DNA of 7,180 nt. It comes from Bacteroidales bacterium. GTDB lineage: Bacteria; Bacteroidota; Bacteroidia; Bacteroidales; JAOZQN01. Each line of letters begins with the position of its first letter. The stretch's first letter is position 1. The translations under genes and the position numbers were made by a program. Where the stretch lies: NCBI GenBank assembly GCA_029938985.1, contig JAOZTW010000257.1:1-7180 (forward strand), read 5' to 3'. The notes beneath the pieces are model-generated. The model saw only the letters and a list, made by a program, of their open reading frames with translations, was not told the DNA's origin and made no database searches. This document shows positions 1 to 5,830 of this stretch, piece after piece.

Positions 1-85
1 GATTTTTACAAATCATTGATAATCATCACAAAATGAACACAAAAACTTTAGTTGACTAATACGGTAATTCTGAATTAGGAATTAA

Positions 86-106
86 GAATTGGTTTACACC
101 TTAAAA
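86..106 (+). repeat. 21-bp dispersed repeat, copy 1
   Basis: This 21-base block, with GGTTTACACC at its centre, recurs exactly and in the same orientation at 1661-1681. The word GAATTAGGA precedes both copies (72-80 and 1654-1662), but here six extra bases separate it from the block. The shorter word GGTTTACA also occurs at 125-132 and, on the other strand, at 6411-6418. No function is visible; it looks like a small dispersed intergenic repeat or the edge of a decayed element. Confidence 0.75.
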
Positions 107-130
107 AGAACATATTTCATTTATGGTTTA

Positions 131-170
131 CATTTTTATCAGTTGCCATGTCCTCTATGGCGTGGATTGA
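131..170. repeat. Degenerate REP-like palindrome
   Basis: The block CATTTTTATCAGTTGCCA (131-148) is identical to 2955-2972, where it leads into a clear GCTTTAGC-type hairpin. Here the hairpin that follows (about 147-165) has drifted: the arms CCATGTCC and TGGCGTGG pair only if G-T wobbles are allowed. This looks like an older copy of the same REP family. The shared 18-base leader is seen directly; the family assignment is inference. Confidence 0.6.
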
Positions 171-196
171 TTAACTACTTATTCCAGATTTGATTT

Positions 197-336
197 CTAA
201 ATTTGGCGTTTTTCATAAATGCAAATTACTGCGTTATTTTGATTATTTTAAAATCCTCATTTACAATAAGTAAACTGCGGTATTTAAAAAATAAAAATGC
301 CTTGTACTTTACACTTATGAAAAACGCCCTAAATTT
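197..336. mobile_element. 124-bp MITE, copy 1, with 8-bp target duplication
   Basis: The element spans 205-328. It begins GGCGTTTTTCATAA and ends with the exact reverse complement; the inverted ends extend to about 25 bases with three mismatches. The 8-base word CTAAATTT flanks it directly at 197-204 and 329-336, a perfect target-site duplication that fixes the boundaries. It has no coding capacity. A second copy, about 95% identical and inverted, lies at 1847-1969. Eight-base AT-rich duplications and ends starting GG occur in IS families such as ISL3 and IS1595, so a parent of that kind is plausible but not shown. Confidence 0.9.
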
Positions 337-417
337 ATAATATAAATATCAAAACTGGAATAATAAATTGAAATTTAATAATATATGAGTTCACAAATGT
401 TTTAATAAGATTGGTTC

Positions 418-1305
418 ATGAAATTTAAAAATTTATATAAAATATTAATATTAATATTGTTAATTGCATCTAATAGTTTTATTGAAATTCAAGCTCAATC
501 TTTAAAACATCAAAGATGGAGAATGTTGTTCTCGGTTGGAGCTTCAAATTTTATGGGAGATTTAGGAGGAGGTGTTTCTGAGGCATCTCATTTTTTTGGA
601 TACAAAGACATAGATTTTAAATCAACTCGTTATGCTTACAGATTTGGGCTTGAATATAAGGTTGTAAGGGGACTATCTTTTATGCAAGAATTTACCCTAA
701 CAAGGCTTTATGGTAACGATATTTATTCTGAAAATTTATATCGTCAAAATAGAAATTTGCATTTTAAATCTACAATTTGGCAAACCTCTTTACAGATGCG
801 ATATTATTTTATTAGAGAAAAAGAAATTGCAAGGCACACATTTAGAGGTTTTGGTGGGTTTCAAAATTTATCAGCATTTGTTATTTTAGGAGGAGGAATT
901 TTTTATTACAACCCAATAGCAGAATACGAAGGCGAGTGGTATAATTTGAGAGATTTTGGAACAGAGGGACAAGGTTTGAATGATACCAAAATATACAAAA
1001 AATATGCTTTTAGTATGCCAGTTGGAATGGGTTTTAAATATATTTTAGATAGAGATTTTACTATTGGAATGGAACTGGTAAATTATTATACTAATACTGA
1101 TTATATTGATGATGTGCATGGAGATTATTATTCAAATTCTGAAATACAAGCAAGTTATGGAGACATTGCGGCTGCACTTGCAGACCAAAGAATAGACAAT
1201 ACAATTGGAAGTAAAGAGAATTTTGAGAATAAAAGAGGTGGCGATGGTTACAATGATTCTTTTTTGCTTTTACTTGTAAATATTACTTATCATATAAGAA
1301 ATTAA
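418..1305 (+). CDS. DUF6089-type outer-membrane beta-barrel protein
   Basis: A 295-residue protein predicted to sit in the outer membrane. Residues 1-26 form a signal peptide: basic start (MKFKNLYK), hydrophobic stretch 9-19, likely cleavage after QA at 25-26. The mature start has the family signature GASNFMGDLGGG (41-52), then alternating aromatic/hydrophobic strands typical of a barrel. Near the end come TDYIDDVHGDYY (227-238), AAALADQR (251-258) and KRGGDGYNDSF (272-282), an order characteristic of Bacteroidota DUF6089 proteins, related to PorG-like barrels. The C-terminus (LVNITYHIRN) looks like a closing strand. Length is normal for the family. The ATG at 418 is chosen because the signal peptide starts there; no Shine-Dalgarno sequence is visible, as is usual in this phylum. 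No clear promoter was found in the 81 bases between the MITE duplication and the start. The specific function is unknown. Confidence 0.85.
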   Translation: MKFKNLYKILILILLIASNSFIEIQAQSLKHQRWRMLFSVGASNFMGDLGGGVSEASHFFGYKDIDFKSTRYAYRFGLEYKVVRGLSFMQEFTLTRLYGNDIYSENLYRQNRNLHFKSTIWQTSLQMRYYFIREKEIARHTFRGFGGFQNLSAFVILGGGIFYYNPIAEYEGEWYNLRDFGTEGQGLNDTKIYKKYAFSMPVGMGFKYILDRDFTIGMELVNYYTNTDYIDDVHGDYYSNSEIQASYGDIAAALADQRIDNTIGSKENFENKRGGDGYNDSFLLLLVNITYHIRN

Positions 1306-1322
1306 AAAAAAACTAAAATAAT

Positions 1323-1352
1323 TTGCTTTTTGTTAAATATAAATTACTTTTG
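1323..1352 (+). promoter_or_regulatory. Bacteroidota-type promoter for the 64-residue gene
   Basis: TTG at 1323-1325 is followed after 19 bases by TACTTTTG at 1345-1352, matching the Bacteroidota primary-sigma consensus TTG-N(about 19)-TAnnTTTG. A start about 5 bases downstream of the -7 box would fall at or next to the ATG at 1357, so the transcript would have little or no leader. It lies just after the stop of the barrel gene, making the small gene independently transcribed. Confidence 0.65.
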
Positions 1353-1356
1353 CACT

Positions 1357-1551
1357 ATGAAATTTACTGAAAAATTAAAAATAGGAAAAAAAAATTCTAA
1401 TTATCCAAATATTAAGTTAGAATGGATAGAGCATGTGTTTAACTCACCAGATAATGAAGAAATATTAGAAGATGGAAGAATTAGACGATATGCAAGAATT
1501 AATGAAACAGGTAAAAAAATTAGATTAACAATTTTGCAAAAGCAAAAATAA
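1357..1551 (+). CDS. Small basic protein of 64 residues, unknown function
   Basis: The start is taken as ATG 1357. A longer reading from TTG 1330 would place the promoter's -7 box (1345-1352) inside the gene, so it is unlikely. The 64-residue product is charged and probably cytoplasmic, with no signal peptide or membrane segment. Its core, LEWIEHVFNSP (21-31), DGRIRR (39-44) and GKKIRLTIL (52-60), recalls small proteins with a W-x-x-x-V...P...DGRI...GK-x-(I/L)-R-(L/V) pattern, some of them toxin-like (DUF4258/RelE-type folds). This one ends soon after the last strand. No antitoxin-like partner is adjacent, so a toxin role is not supported. It lies 51 bases after the barrel gene and is followed 19 bases later by a strong terminator. 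I cannot assign a function. Confidence 0.6.
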   Translation: MKFTEKLKIGKKNSNYPNIKLEWIEHVFNSPDNEEILEDGRIRRYARINETGKKIRLTILQKQK

Positions 1552-1570
1552 TTTGATTAATACCTAAAAA

Positions 1571-1605
1571 AAACCGCTTCTTTAAAAAAGAAACGGTTTT
1601 TTTTT
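1571..1605 (+). terminator. Rho-independent terminator
   Basis: Arms 1571-1583 and 1587-1599 form a 13-base-pair stem with one C-A mismatch, a 3-base loop and a run of nine T from 1597. It ends the transcript of the 64-residue gene, and of the barrel gene if that reads through. The A-run ahead of the stem makes it potentially bidirectional. Confidence 0.9.
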
Positions 1606-1660
1606 ATTTAATTTTATTAATAATTATATTTTTGTATTTTTATAAAAAATATAGAATTAG

Positions 1661-1681
1661 GAATTGGTTTACACCTTAAAA
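1661..1681 (+). repeat. 21-bp dispersed repeat, copy 2
   Basis: Exact copy of 86-106 in the same orientation, again just after GAATTAGGA (1654-1662, here overlapping the block). With copy 1 and the MITE pair it brackets the barrel/small-gene segment on both sides. Confidence 0.75.
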
Positions 1682-1778
1682 TTTAATAATCGTTTATACT
1701 TTAGTAAGGCATATTAAAACAATATATATAAAATCCTAAAACCTAATTTATTATTTGACAATTCCTAAATTATTTATT

Positions 1779-2001
1779 GGTTCATAGTTAAATATTGTGA
1801 TAAAATATACTTTTATTTAAAATAAATAAATTAGGTTAAAGTAAAAGGCGTTTTTCATAAGTGTAAAGTATAAGGCATTTTTATTTTTTAAATACCGCAG
1901 TTTACTATTGTAAATGAGGATTTTAAAATAATTTAAATAACGCTGTAATTTGCATTTATGAAAAATGCCAAGTAAAGACATCTCAATATTTGACTGTAAA
2001 C
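1779..2001. repeat. Inverted-repeat element interrupted by a MITE
   Basis: The 38 bases at 1779-1816 match the reverse complement of 6381-6418 at 35 of 38 positions. The 18 bases at 1984-2001 are identical to 6400-6417. The outer parts of these two blocks (1780-1797 and 1984-2001) are inverted repeats of each other at 15 of 18 positions. They enclose the MITE at 1847-1969, whose removal with one duplication would leave an element of about 90 bases. The sequence matches are seen directly; reading them as the two ends of one element is inference. Confidence 0.55.
1839..1977. mobile_element. 123-bp MITE, copy 2, inverted relative to copy 1
   Basis: The element spans 1847-1969 and its reverse complement aligns with 205-328 with about five substitutions and one single-base gap. 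The left end starts GGCG; the right end has one change (ATGCC instead of ACGCC). The flanks AAGTAAAA (1839-1846) and AAGTAAAG (1970-1977) match at seven of eight bases, an aged 8-bp target duplication at a site different from copy 1. That shows two separate insertions rather than one duplicated region. No coding capacity. Confidence 0.88.
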
Positions 2002-2024
2002 TGTTATTTATTTAAAAAATTCTA

Positions 2025-2054
2025 TGTACCTTCAAACCTTGGTTTGGAGTTACA
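2025..2054. other. Hairpin ahead of the hydratase gene
   Basis: TGTACCTTCAAACC (2025-2038) and GGTTTGGAGTTACA (2041-2054) are inverted with 12 of 14 positions complementary and only two bases between the arms. There is no T-run, so it is not a terminator. It lies about 55 bases upstream of the ATG at 2109 and could be an operator-like dyad, a 5'-UTR hairpin or a repeat relic. Confidence 0.45.
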
Positions 2055-2108
2055 CTTTGGCTACCATTAATTTACTCAACCAAAATTTTAAAAAAATTAA
2101 TATAAAAT

Positions 2109-2897
2109 ATGAACAATTATAAAACAATAAAATTTGAAAAAAATGGAGATATTGGAACTGTTTTGCTTAACAGACCAAAAATTCATAATGCCTTTAACGA
2201 AGTAATGATTTCTGAACTAATTGATTGTTTTAAAAAAATTAATGAATTACAAGATGTTAGAATTATTATACTAAAAGGTGAGGGAAAATCATTTTGTGCT
2301 GGAGCCGACTTAAATTGGATGAAAGGAGTTGCAGGATATTCTTATGAGCAAAATTATCACGAAAGTTTGCAATTATCATTGTGTTTTTATGAAATTTATA
2401 CATGCAAAAAACCTACAATTGCAATAGTACATGGTGCGTCTATGGGCGGAGCAAACGGTTTGCTGGCATCTTGCGATTTTGCTTATTGTGATGATAATAC
2501 TACTTTTTCGTTAAGTGAAGTAAAAATAGGAATTGTACCTGCCTGTATATCACCCTATGTGGTAAAAAGAGTAGGAGAGTATGGTGCAAGAGACCTAATG
2601 CTAACAGGACGAAGAATTAAAGGAAAAGAAGCAGAACATTACAAGTTGGTTAACAAATCTTTATCAGCCGATGAACTTCAAAATCATGTTGATATGATAA
2701 TAAAAAATTTGCGAACAAGTGGACCTGTTGCTATGTCGCATTGTAAAAATTTACTTTACGATATTTCAAATAAACTTTCTATAAACGAGGCTATTAAAAG
2801 TACTGCTAAAGTTATTGCAGACATAAGAATGTCGGAAGAAGGACAAGAAGGAATGAATGCTTTTTTGCAAAAAAGAAAACCAAATTGGGTTGAATAA
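2109..2897 (+). CDS. liuC: Enoyl-CoA hydratase family, probable 3-methylglutaconyl-CoA hydratase
   Basis: A 262-residue crotonase, the normal length, expected to be cytoplasmic. The first oxyanion-hole segment is CAGADLNWM (63-71); the second is GASMGGANGL (109-118). The first catalytic glutamate of classical enoyl-CoA hydratases is replaced by Gly117, while the second is kept as Glu137 in LSEVKIG (135-141). This pattern, with LNWM, PACISPYVV (144-152) and a C-terminal EGQEGMNAFLQKR (244-256), is what I know from LiuC/AtuE-type hydratases. These convert methylglutaconyl-CoA to 3-hydroxy-3-methylglutaryl-CoA in leucine/isovalerate breakdown. The biotin carboxylase at 3811-5811 supports that pathway by catalysing the preceding step. 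The ATG at 2109 follows an A-rich leader without a Shine-Dalgarno sequence. No convincing promoter was found. Crotonase family membership is certain; the substrate is inferred. Confidence 0.85.
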   Translation: MNNYKTIKFEKNGDIGTVLLNRPKIHNAFNEVMISELIDCFKKINELQDVRIIILKGEGKSFCAGADLNWMKGVAGYSYEQNYHESLQLSLCFYEIYTCKKPTIAIVHGASMGGANGLLASCDFAYCDDNTTFSLSEVKIGIVPACISPYVVKRVGEYGARDLMLTGRRIKGKEAEHYKLVNKSLSADELQNHVDMIIKNLRTSGPVAMSHCKNLLYDISNKLSINEAIKSTAKVIADIRMSEEGQEGMNAFLQKRKPNWVE

Positions 2898-2899
2898 AT

Positions 2900-2950
2900 G
2901 AAATTCAGTATTCAATTGAAATTCAGTTGAAATACGGTTGAAATTCGGTT
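2900..2950 (+). repeat. 11-bp tandem repeat after the hydratase gene
   Basis: Three units in exact 11-base register, GAAATTCAGTT (2918-2928), GAAATACGGTT (2929-2939) and GAAATTCGGTT (2940-2950), follow a fourth unit, GAAATTCAGTA (2900-2910), after a 7-base gap. The array starts three bases after the stop codon and runs straight into the REP-like leader at 2955. No terminator is seen here. Confidence 0.7.
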
Positions 2951-2954
2951 GACA

Positions 2955-3023
2955 CATTTTTATCAGTTGCCACGTGCTTTAGCTCGTGGTTACATAAAAC
3001 ACCTCATCGGGCTTTAGTCCAAT
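2955..3023. repeat. Two-hairpin REP-like unit (BIME-like)
   Basis: The leader CATTTTTATCAGTTGCCA (2955-2972) is shared with 131-148. Hairpin 1 (2970-2989) has arms CCACGTGC and GCTCGTGG with one mismatch and loop TTTA. Hairpin 2 (3006-3023) has arms GGGC and GTCC with one G-T wobble and the same TTTA loop, plus two outer pairs. Palindromes with a GCTTTAGC core are a familiar companion of Bacteroidota REP-associated tyrosine transposases, and a RAYT-like gene begins 189 bases downstream. In such systems the transposase recognises the REP hairpin; here the adjacent protein lacks its catalytic residues. Confidence 0.7.
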
Positions 3024-3126
3024 TTGCTGAAATTTATATAGGATACCTGTTTAAAGTTTTAAGATAAAATTTGTGTTAGCATTTTCATACAATACTTGAA
3101 AAATCAATGAAAAAAATTGTCTGATT

Positions 3127-3145
3127 CACCTTTGTGTGAGTAGCC
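3127..3145 (-). repeat. Possible solo end related to the 5925-6073 element
   Basis: Read on the - strand, these 19 bases (GGCTACTCACACAAAGGTG) match the left end of the element at 5925 (GGCTACCCACGTAAAGTTG) at 15 of 19 positions. No partner end was found nearby. It may be a remnant left by an older insertion, or chance. Confidence 0.3.
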
Positions 3146-3211
3146 TAAAGTAAATTATACACAATATAAACTATCTTTTTTACAAAATAAATTATATTAA
3201 AATAAAAATAC

Positions 3212-3796
3212 ATGAATTTTACACTTTATCCAAATAAATTTTATCATTTAACTTGTGTTTCACAACAAAATACCAAGTTTTTTATACAAGAAAAGAATTA
3301 TATTTTTTTTTTAGAGAAATATTTTTATTACTTGCAACCTATTGCCGAAACTTTTGCATATTGTTTACTTCCCGAAAGTATAGATTTATTGATAAAAACA
3401 AAACCAGAAAAAGAATTTTTGTCTTTTTTTAATTTTGAGGTAAATAAAAATAATTCAAGTTTTTATAATAAATTTATAACAAAATATATAAACAAGCAAT
3501 TTGATAATTTATTCTCGGATTATGAAAATGAATACAGTCAAATTTTTGGAAATAAAAATATTTTTTCTAATGCTAATATTAAAACAGAATCAATTAAAGA
3601 CACAAAAATATTTATTAATACATTAAAAAAAATACACTTAAAACCAGTTGAAAATAAATTAGTTGAGAAGATTGAAAAGTGGGAATTTTCTTCCTATAAT
3701 TCTTTCTTTTTAGAAACAGAACCACAAATAAAAATAAAAACAATAATTGATTATTTCAAAAATATTTATAATTTTAGAGATTTTCATAATTCATAA
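3212..3796 (+). CDS. RAYT-like (Y1 transposase fold) protein lacking catalytic residues
   Basis: A 194-residue protein matching REP-associated Y1 transposases along its whole length. YHL (11-13) fits the usual start of the fold, AYCLLP (49-54) precedes the catalytic strand, TKYINKQ (90-96) resembles the family's TKAINKQ helix, IHLKPVENKLVEKIEKW (141-157) matches IHxNPVxxxxVxxxxxW, WEFSSYNSF (157-165) matches WxxSSY, and the tail YFKNIYNFRDFH (181-192) matches the family's C-terminal FxxxxxFxxFH. The metal-binding HUH motif, normally LPNHFHLLI, reads LPESIDLLI (53-61), so both histidines are gone (Ser56, Asp58). The tyrosine normally just before TKxIN is Ile89. It should not cut DNA, yet the frame is intact. 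It lies 14 bases upstream of the carboxylase gene and 189 bases after REP-like hairpins. It is either a young pseudogene by function or a repurposed nucleic-acid-binding protein; I cannot tell which. Confidence 0.75.
   Translation: MNFTLYPNKFYHLTCVSQQNTKFFIQEKNYIFFLEKYFYYLQPIAETFAYCLLPESIDLLIKTKPEKEFLSFFNFEVNKNNSSFYNKFITKYINKQFDNLFSDYENEYSQIFGNKNIFSNANIKTESIKDTKIFINTLKKIHLKPVENKLVEKIEKWEFSSYNSFFLETEPQIKIKTIIDYFKNIYNFRDFHNS
3747..3776 (+). promoter_or_regulatory. Candidate promoter for the carboxylase gene
   Basis: TTG (3747-3749), 19 bases, then TAATTTTA (3769-3776) fits the Bacteroidota consensus except for the final G. It lies inside the 3' end of the RAYT-like gene and would start a transcript around 3782, giving a leader of about 30 bases. 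In sequence this AT-rich a chance match is possible. The alternative is co-transcription from upstream of 3212. Confidence 0.35.
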
Positions 3797-3810
3797 AATA
3801 TTAATTTCAA

Positions 3811-5811
3811 ATGCACATATTCAACAAAATACTTATTGCAAATAGAGGAGAAATAGCAGTTAGGGTAATTAAATCTGCTCAAAAACTTGGTATTCAAACT
3901 GTTGCTATATACTCAGATATTGAGGAAGATGCTTTACATGTAAAGCTTGCAGACGATGCTTATTGTATTGGAACATCTGATTTATCAGATAGTTACCTAA
4001 ATTATGACAAAATAATTGCCTTGGCTAAAACAACCAATTGTGAAGCTATTCATCCTGGTTATGGTTTTTTATCCGAAAACCCTGATTTTGTTGATGCCTG
4101 TAAAGAAAATGATATTGTTTTTATAGGACCTCACAAAAAAGCCGTTTTGATGATGGGAAACAAAATTGAGGCTCGTAGCCTAATCAAAGAAATAGGAATT
4201 CCTTATGCCGAAGGAAAAACTGGAACAAAAGAAGAGCTTTTGGAATTTGGTAAAACAGCAATTTTTCCATTATTAGTAAAAGCTGCTGCTGGTGGAGGTG
4301 GAAAAGGTATGCGTATAGTGCGAAGTATCAAAGAATTAGAGCAAGCCATAGAAAACACAAGTAGAGAGGCATTAAACTATTTTGGCAATGGAGATGTTTT
4401 TGTTGAAAAATTTATTGAAGACCCCAGACATATTGAAATTCAGATAATTGGAGATAATCATGGAAATGTTATTCACTTATACGATAGAGAATGTTCTCTA
4501 CAAAGAAGATACCAAAAAATTATTGAAGAATCTCCTTCGCCTTCGATAAATCAACAAGTTAGGGAAATGATGGGAGCTGCGGCAGTCGAAATAGCAAAAA
4601 AAATAAATTATAATAATGCTGGAACAATAGAATTTTTGGTAGATAAAGAGCAAAATTTCTATTTTTTAGAAATGAACACTAGAGTTCAAGTAGAACACCC
4701 AGTAACAGAAATGGTTACAGGAATTGATATTGTTGAACAACAGTTTTTGATAGCCGCTAATAATCCTCTTAAAATTAAACAAGAAGATGTAAAACAAAAC
4801 GGTCATGCTATTGAAAGTAGAATATATGCAGAAAATCCTTCAAATAATTTTATGCCATCACCTGGTGATATGATTTTTTATAAAGAACCAAGTATTGAGG
4901 GAATTAGGATTGATACTGGCATCGAAAAAGCTTGTACAATTCATCCAAATTTTGACCCAATGATTGCTAAATTAATTATTTGGGGCGCTAACAGAGATAT
5001 TGCAATTAATAAATCTATTCTGTCGTTGCAAAATTATATTATTCATGGTATTGATACAAATATAAATTATTTAATAGGTTTATTATCAGATGATAACTTT
5101 ATCAATAATACAATATCAACCACTTTTTGTGATAATAATTCAAACTTAATAATTGATGCAATAGAAAATGAAAAAAAATCAATAGCTAATAATTTACCAT
5201 TGATAGCATTTTTACTTTATGATTTTAATAAAAATTCAGACAATCAGAATAATAGCATCTGGAATAAAATCGGATATTGGCGAGAAGTAATGGAAATAAA
5301 AATGACTGTTGATGAAAAGGAATTGCTTGTTGTATTGAAAGAAATTGAAAAGAAAAGAGTTATTATACAAATAGAGAACGAAACTTTTGACGTACATTTG
5401 AATACAATAGAAAAAAATAAAATAATATTTGCAATTAACAACTCATTTCATCAAGCTTATATATCTGATTTTCACAAAGGTAATACTTTCGTTACCATTA
5501 AAGGGATTTCATTTAATGTTAGTCGTTTAGATGTTCTTTATCAACTTACAGATTTTTTCCAACCAGAGAAAGCTGCAGGTTCAGATTCTGATTTTGTAGA
5601 AGCTCCAATGCACGGAAAAATAGTTGAAATAAAAGTTAAAGAAGGAGACACGGTAGCGAAAGACGATGTTTTGTTTGTAATTGAAGCAATGAAAATGGAA
5701 AATAATATTGAAGCTAATAAAAGTGCTGAAATAGAGACAATTAATATGAAAGTTGGAGATTCAGTAAAAACAGGCGATGAATTAATTATTTATAAAAAAA
5801 GTGAAAAGTAA
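3811..5811 (+). CDS. mccA: Biotin-dependent acyl-CoA carboxylase alpha subunit, probable methylcrotonyl-CoA carboxylase
   Basis: A 666-residue cytoplasmic protein with a complete biotin carboxylase, a middle domain and a biotinyl domain. The carboxylase domain (about 1-447) shows ILIANRGEIAVRV (7-19), HPGYGFLSEN (81-90), the glycine-rich ATP loop AAAGGGGKGMR (158-168), Lys236 in QRRYQKIIEE, and EMNTRVQVEHP (287-297) with metal- and bicarbonate-site residues Glu287, Asn289, Arg291 and Glu295, plus Arg337. Residues about 485-585 fit the BT linker domain (GYWR at 488-491). The biotinyl domain (about 595-663) has EAMKMEN (625-631), biotin on Lys628. It carboxylates biotin with ATP and bicarbonate for a separate carboxyltransferase, which is not in the window. 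Methylcrotonyl-CoA is preferred as the substrate over propionyl-CoA because of the LiuC-like neighbour; the domain layout alone does not separate them. The start at 3811 places the conserved KILIANRGE in the normal position. Confidence 0.85.
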   Translation: MHIFNKILIANRGEIAVRVIKSAQKLGIQTVAIYSDIEEDALHVKLADDAYCIGTSDLSDSYLNYDKIIALAKTTNCEAIHPGYGFLSENPDFVDACKENDIVFIGPHKKAVLMMGNKIEARSLIKEIGIPYAEGKTGTKEELLEFGKTAIFPLLVKAAAGGGGKGMRIVRSIKELEQAIENTSREALNYFGNGDVFVEKFIEDPRHIEIQIIGDNHGNVIHLYDRECSLQRRYQKIIEESPSPSINQQVREMMGAAAVEIAKKINYNNAGTIEFLVDKEQNFYFLEMNTRVQVEHPVTEMVTGIDIVEQQFLIAANNPLKIKQEDVKQNGHAIESRIYAENPSNNFMPSPGDMIFYKEPSIEGIRIDTGIEKACTIHPNFDPMIAKLIIWGANRDIAINKSILSLQNYIIHGIDTNINYLIGLLSDDNFINNTISTTFCDNNSNLIIDAIENEKKSIANNLPLIAFLLYDFNKNSDNQNNSIWNKIGYWREVMEIKMTVDEKELLVVLKEIEKKRVIIQIENETFDVHLNTIEKNKIIFAINNSFHQAYISDFHKGNTFVTIKGISFNVSRLDVLYQLTDFFQPEKAAGSDSDFVEAPMHGKIVEIKVKEGDTVAKDDVLFVIEAMKMENNIEANKSAEIETINMKVGDSVKTGDELIIYKKSEK

Positions 5812-5830
5812 TTAAATCTCATTTATTTTC

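Noticed and set aside
3..59. Open frame from the left edge to a TAA at 57-59, possible C-terminus of an upstream gene
   Set aside because: Only 18 codons are visible, with no recognisable motif, and another frame is open to 36. Nothing supports coding.
1330..1356. Upstream TTG start for the small gene, adding nine residues
   Set aside because: The extra codons coincide with the promoter's -7 box, so they could not be in the transcript from that promoter.
2051..2059. TACACTTTG as a promoter -7 box for the hydratase gene
   Set aside because: It has three instead of two bases between TA and TTTG, and no TTG at a suitable distance upstream.
2766..2957. 63-residue open frame on the - strand
   Set aside because: It overlaps the end of the hydratase gene and continues into the 11-bp tandem repeat. 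It is a shadow of these, with repetitive sequence at its N-terminus.
3127..3134. CACCTTTG as a -7 box for the RAYT-like gene
   Set aside because: First base differs from consensus and upstream TTG words lie 7 or 28 bases away, neither near 19.
5244..5441. 65-residue hydrophobic open frame on the - strand
   Set aside because: It lies wholly inside the carboxylase gene opposite an Asn/Lys/Ile-rich segment. The apparent membrane-like composition is the complement of A-rich codons.
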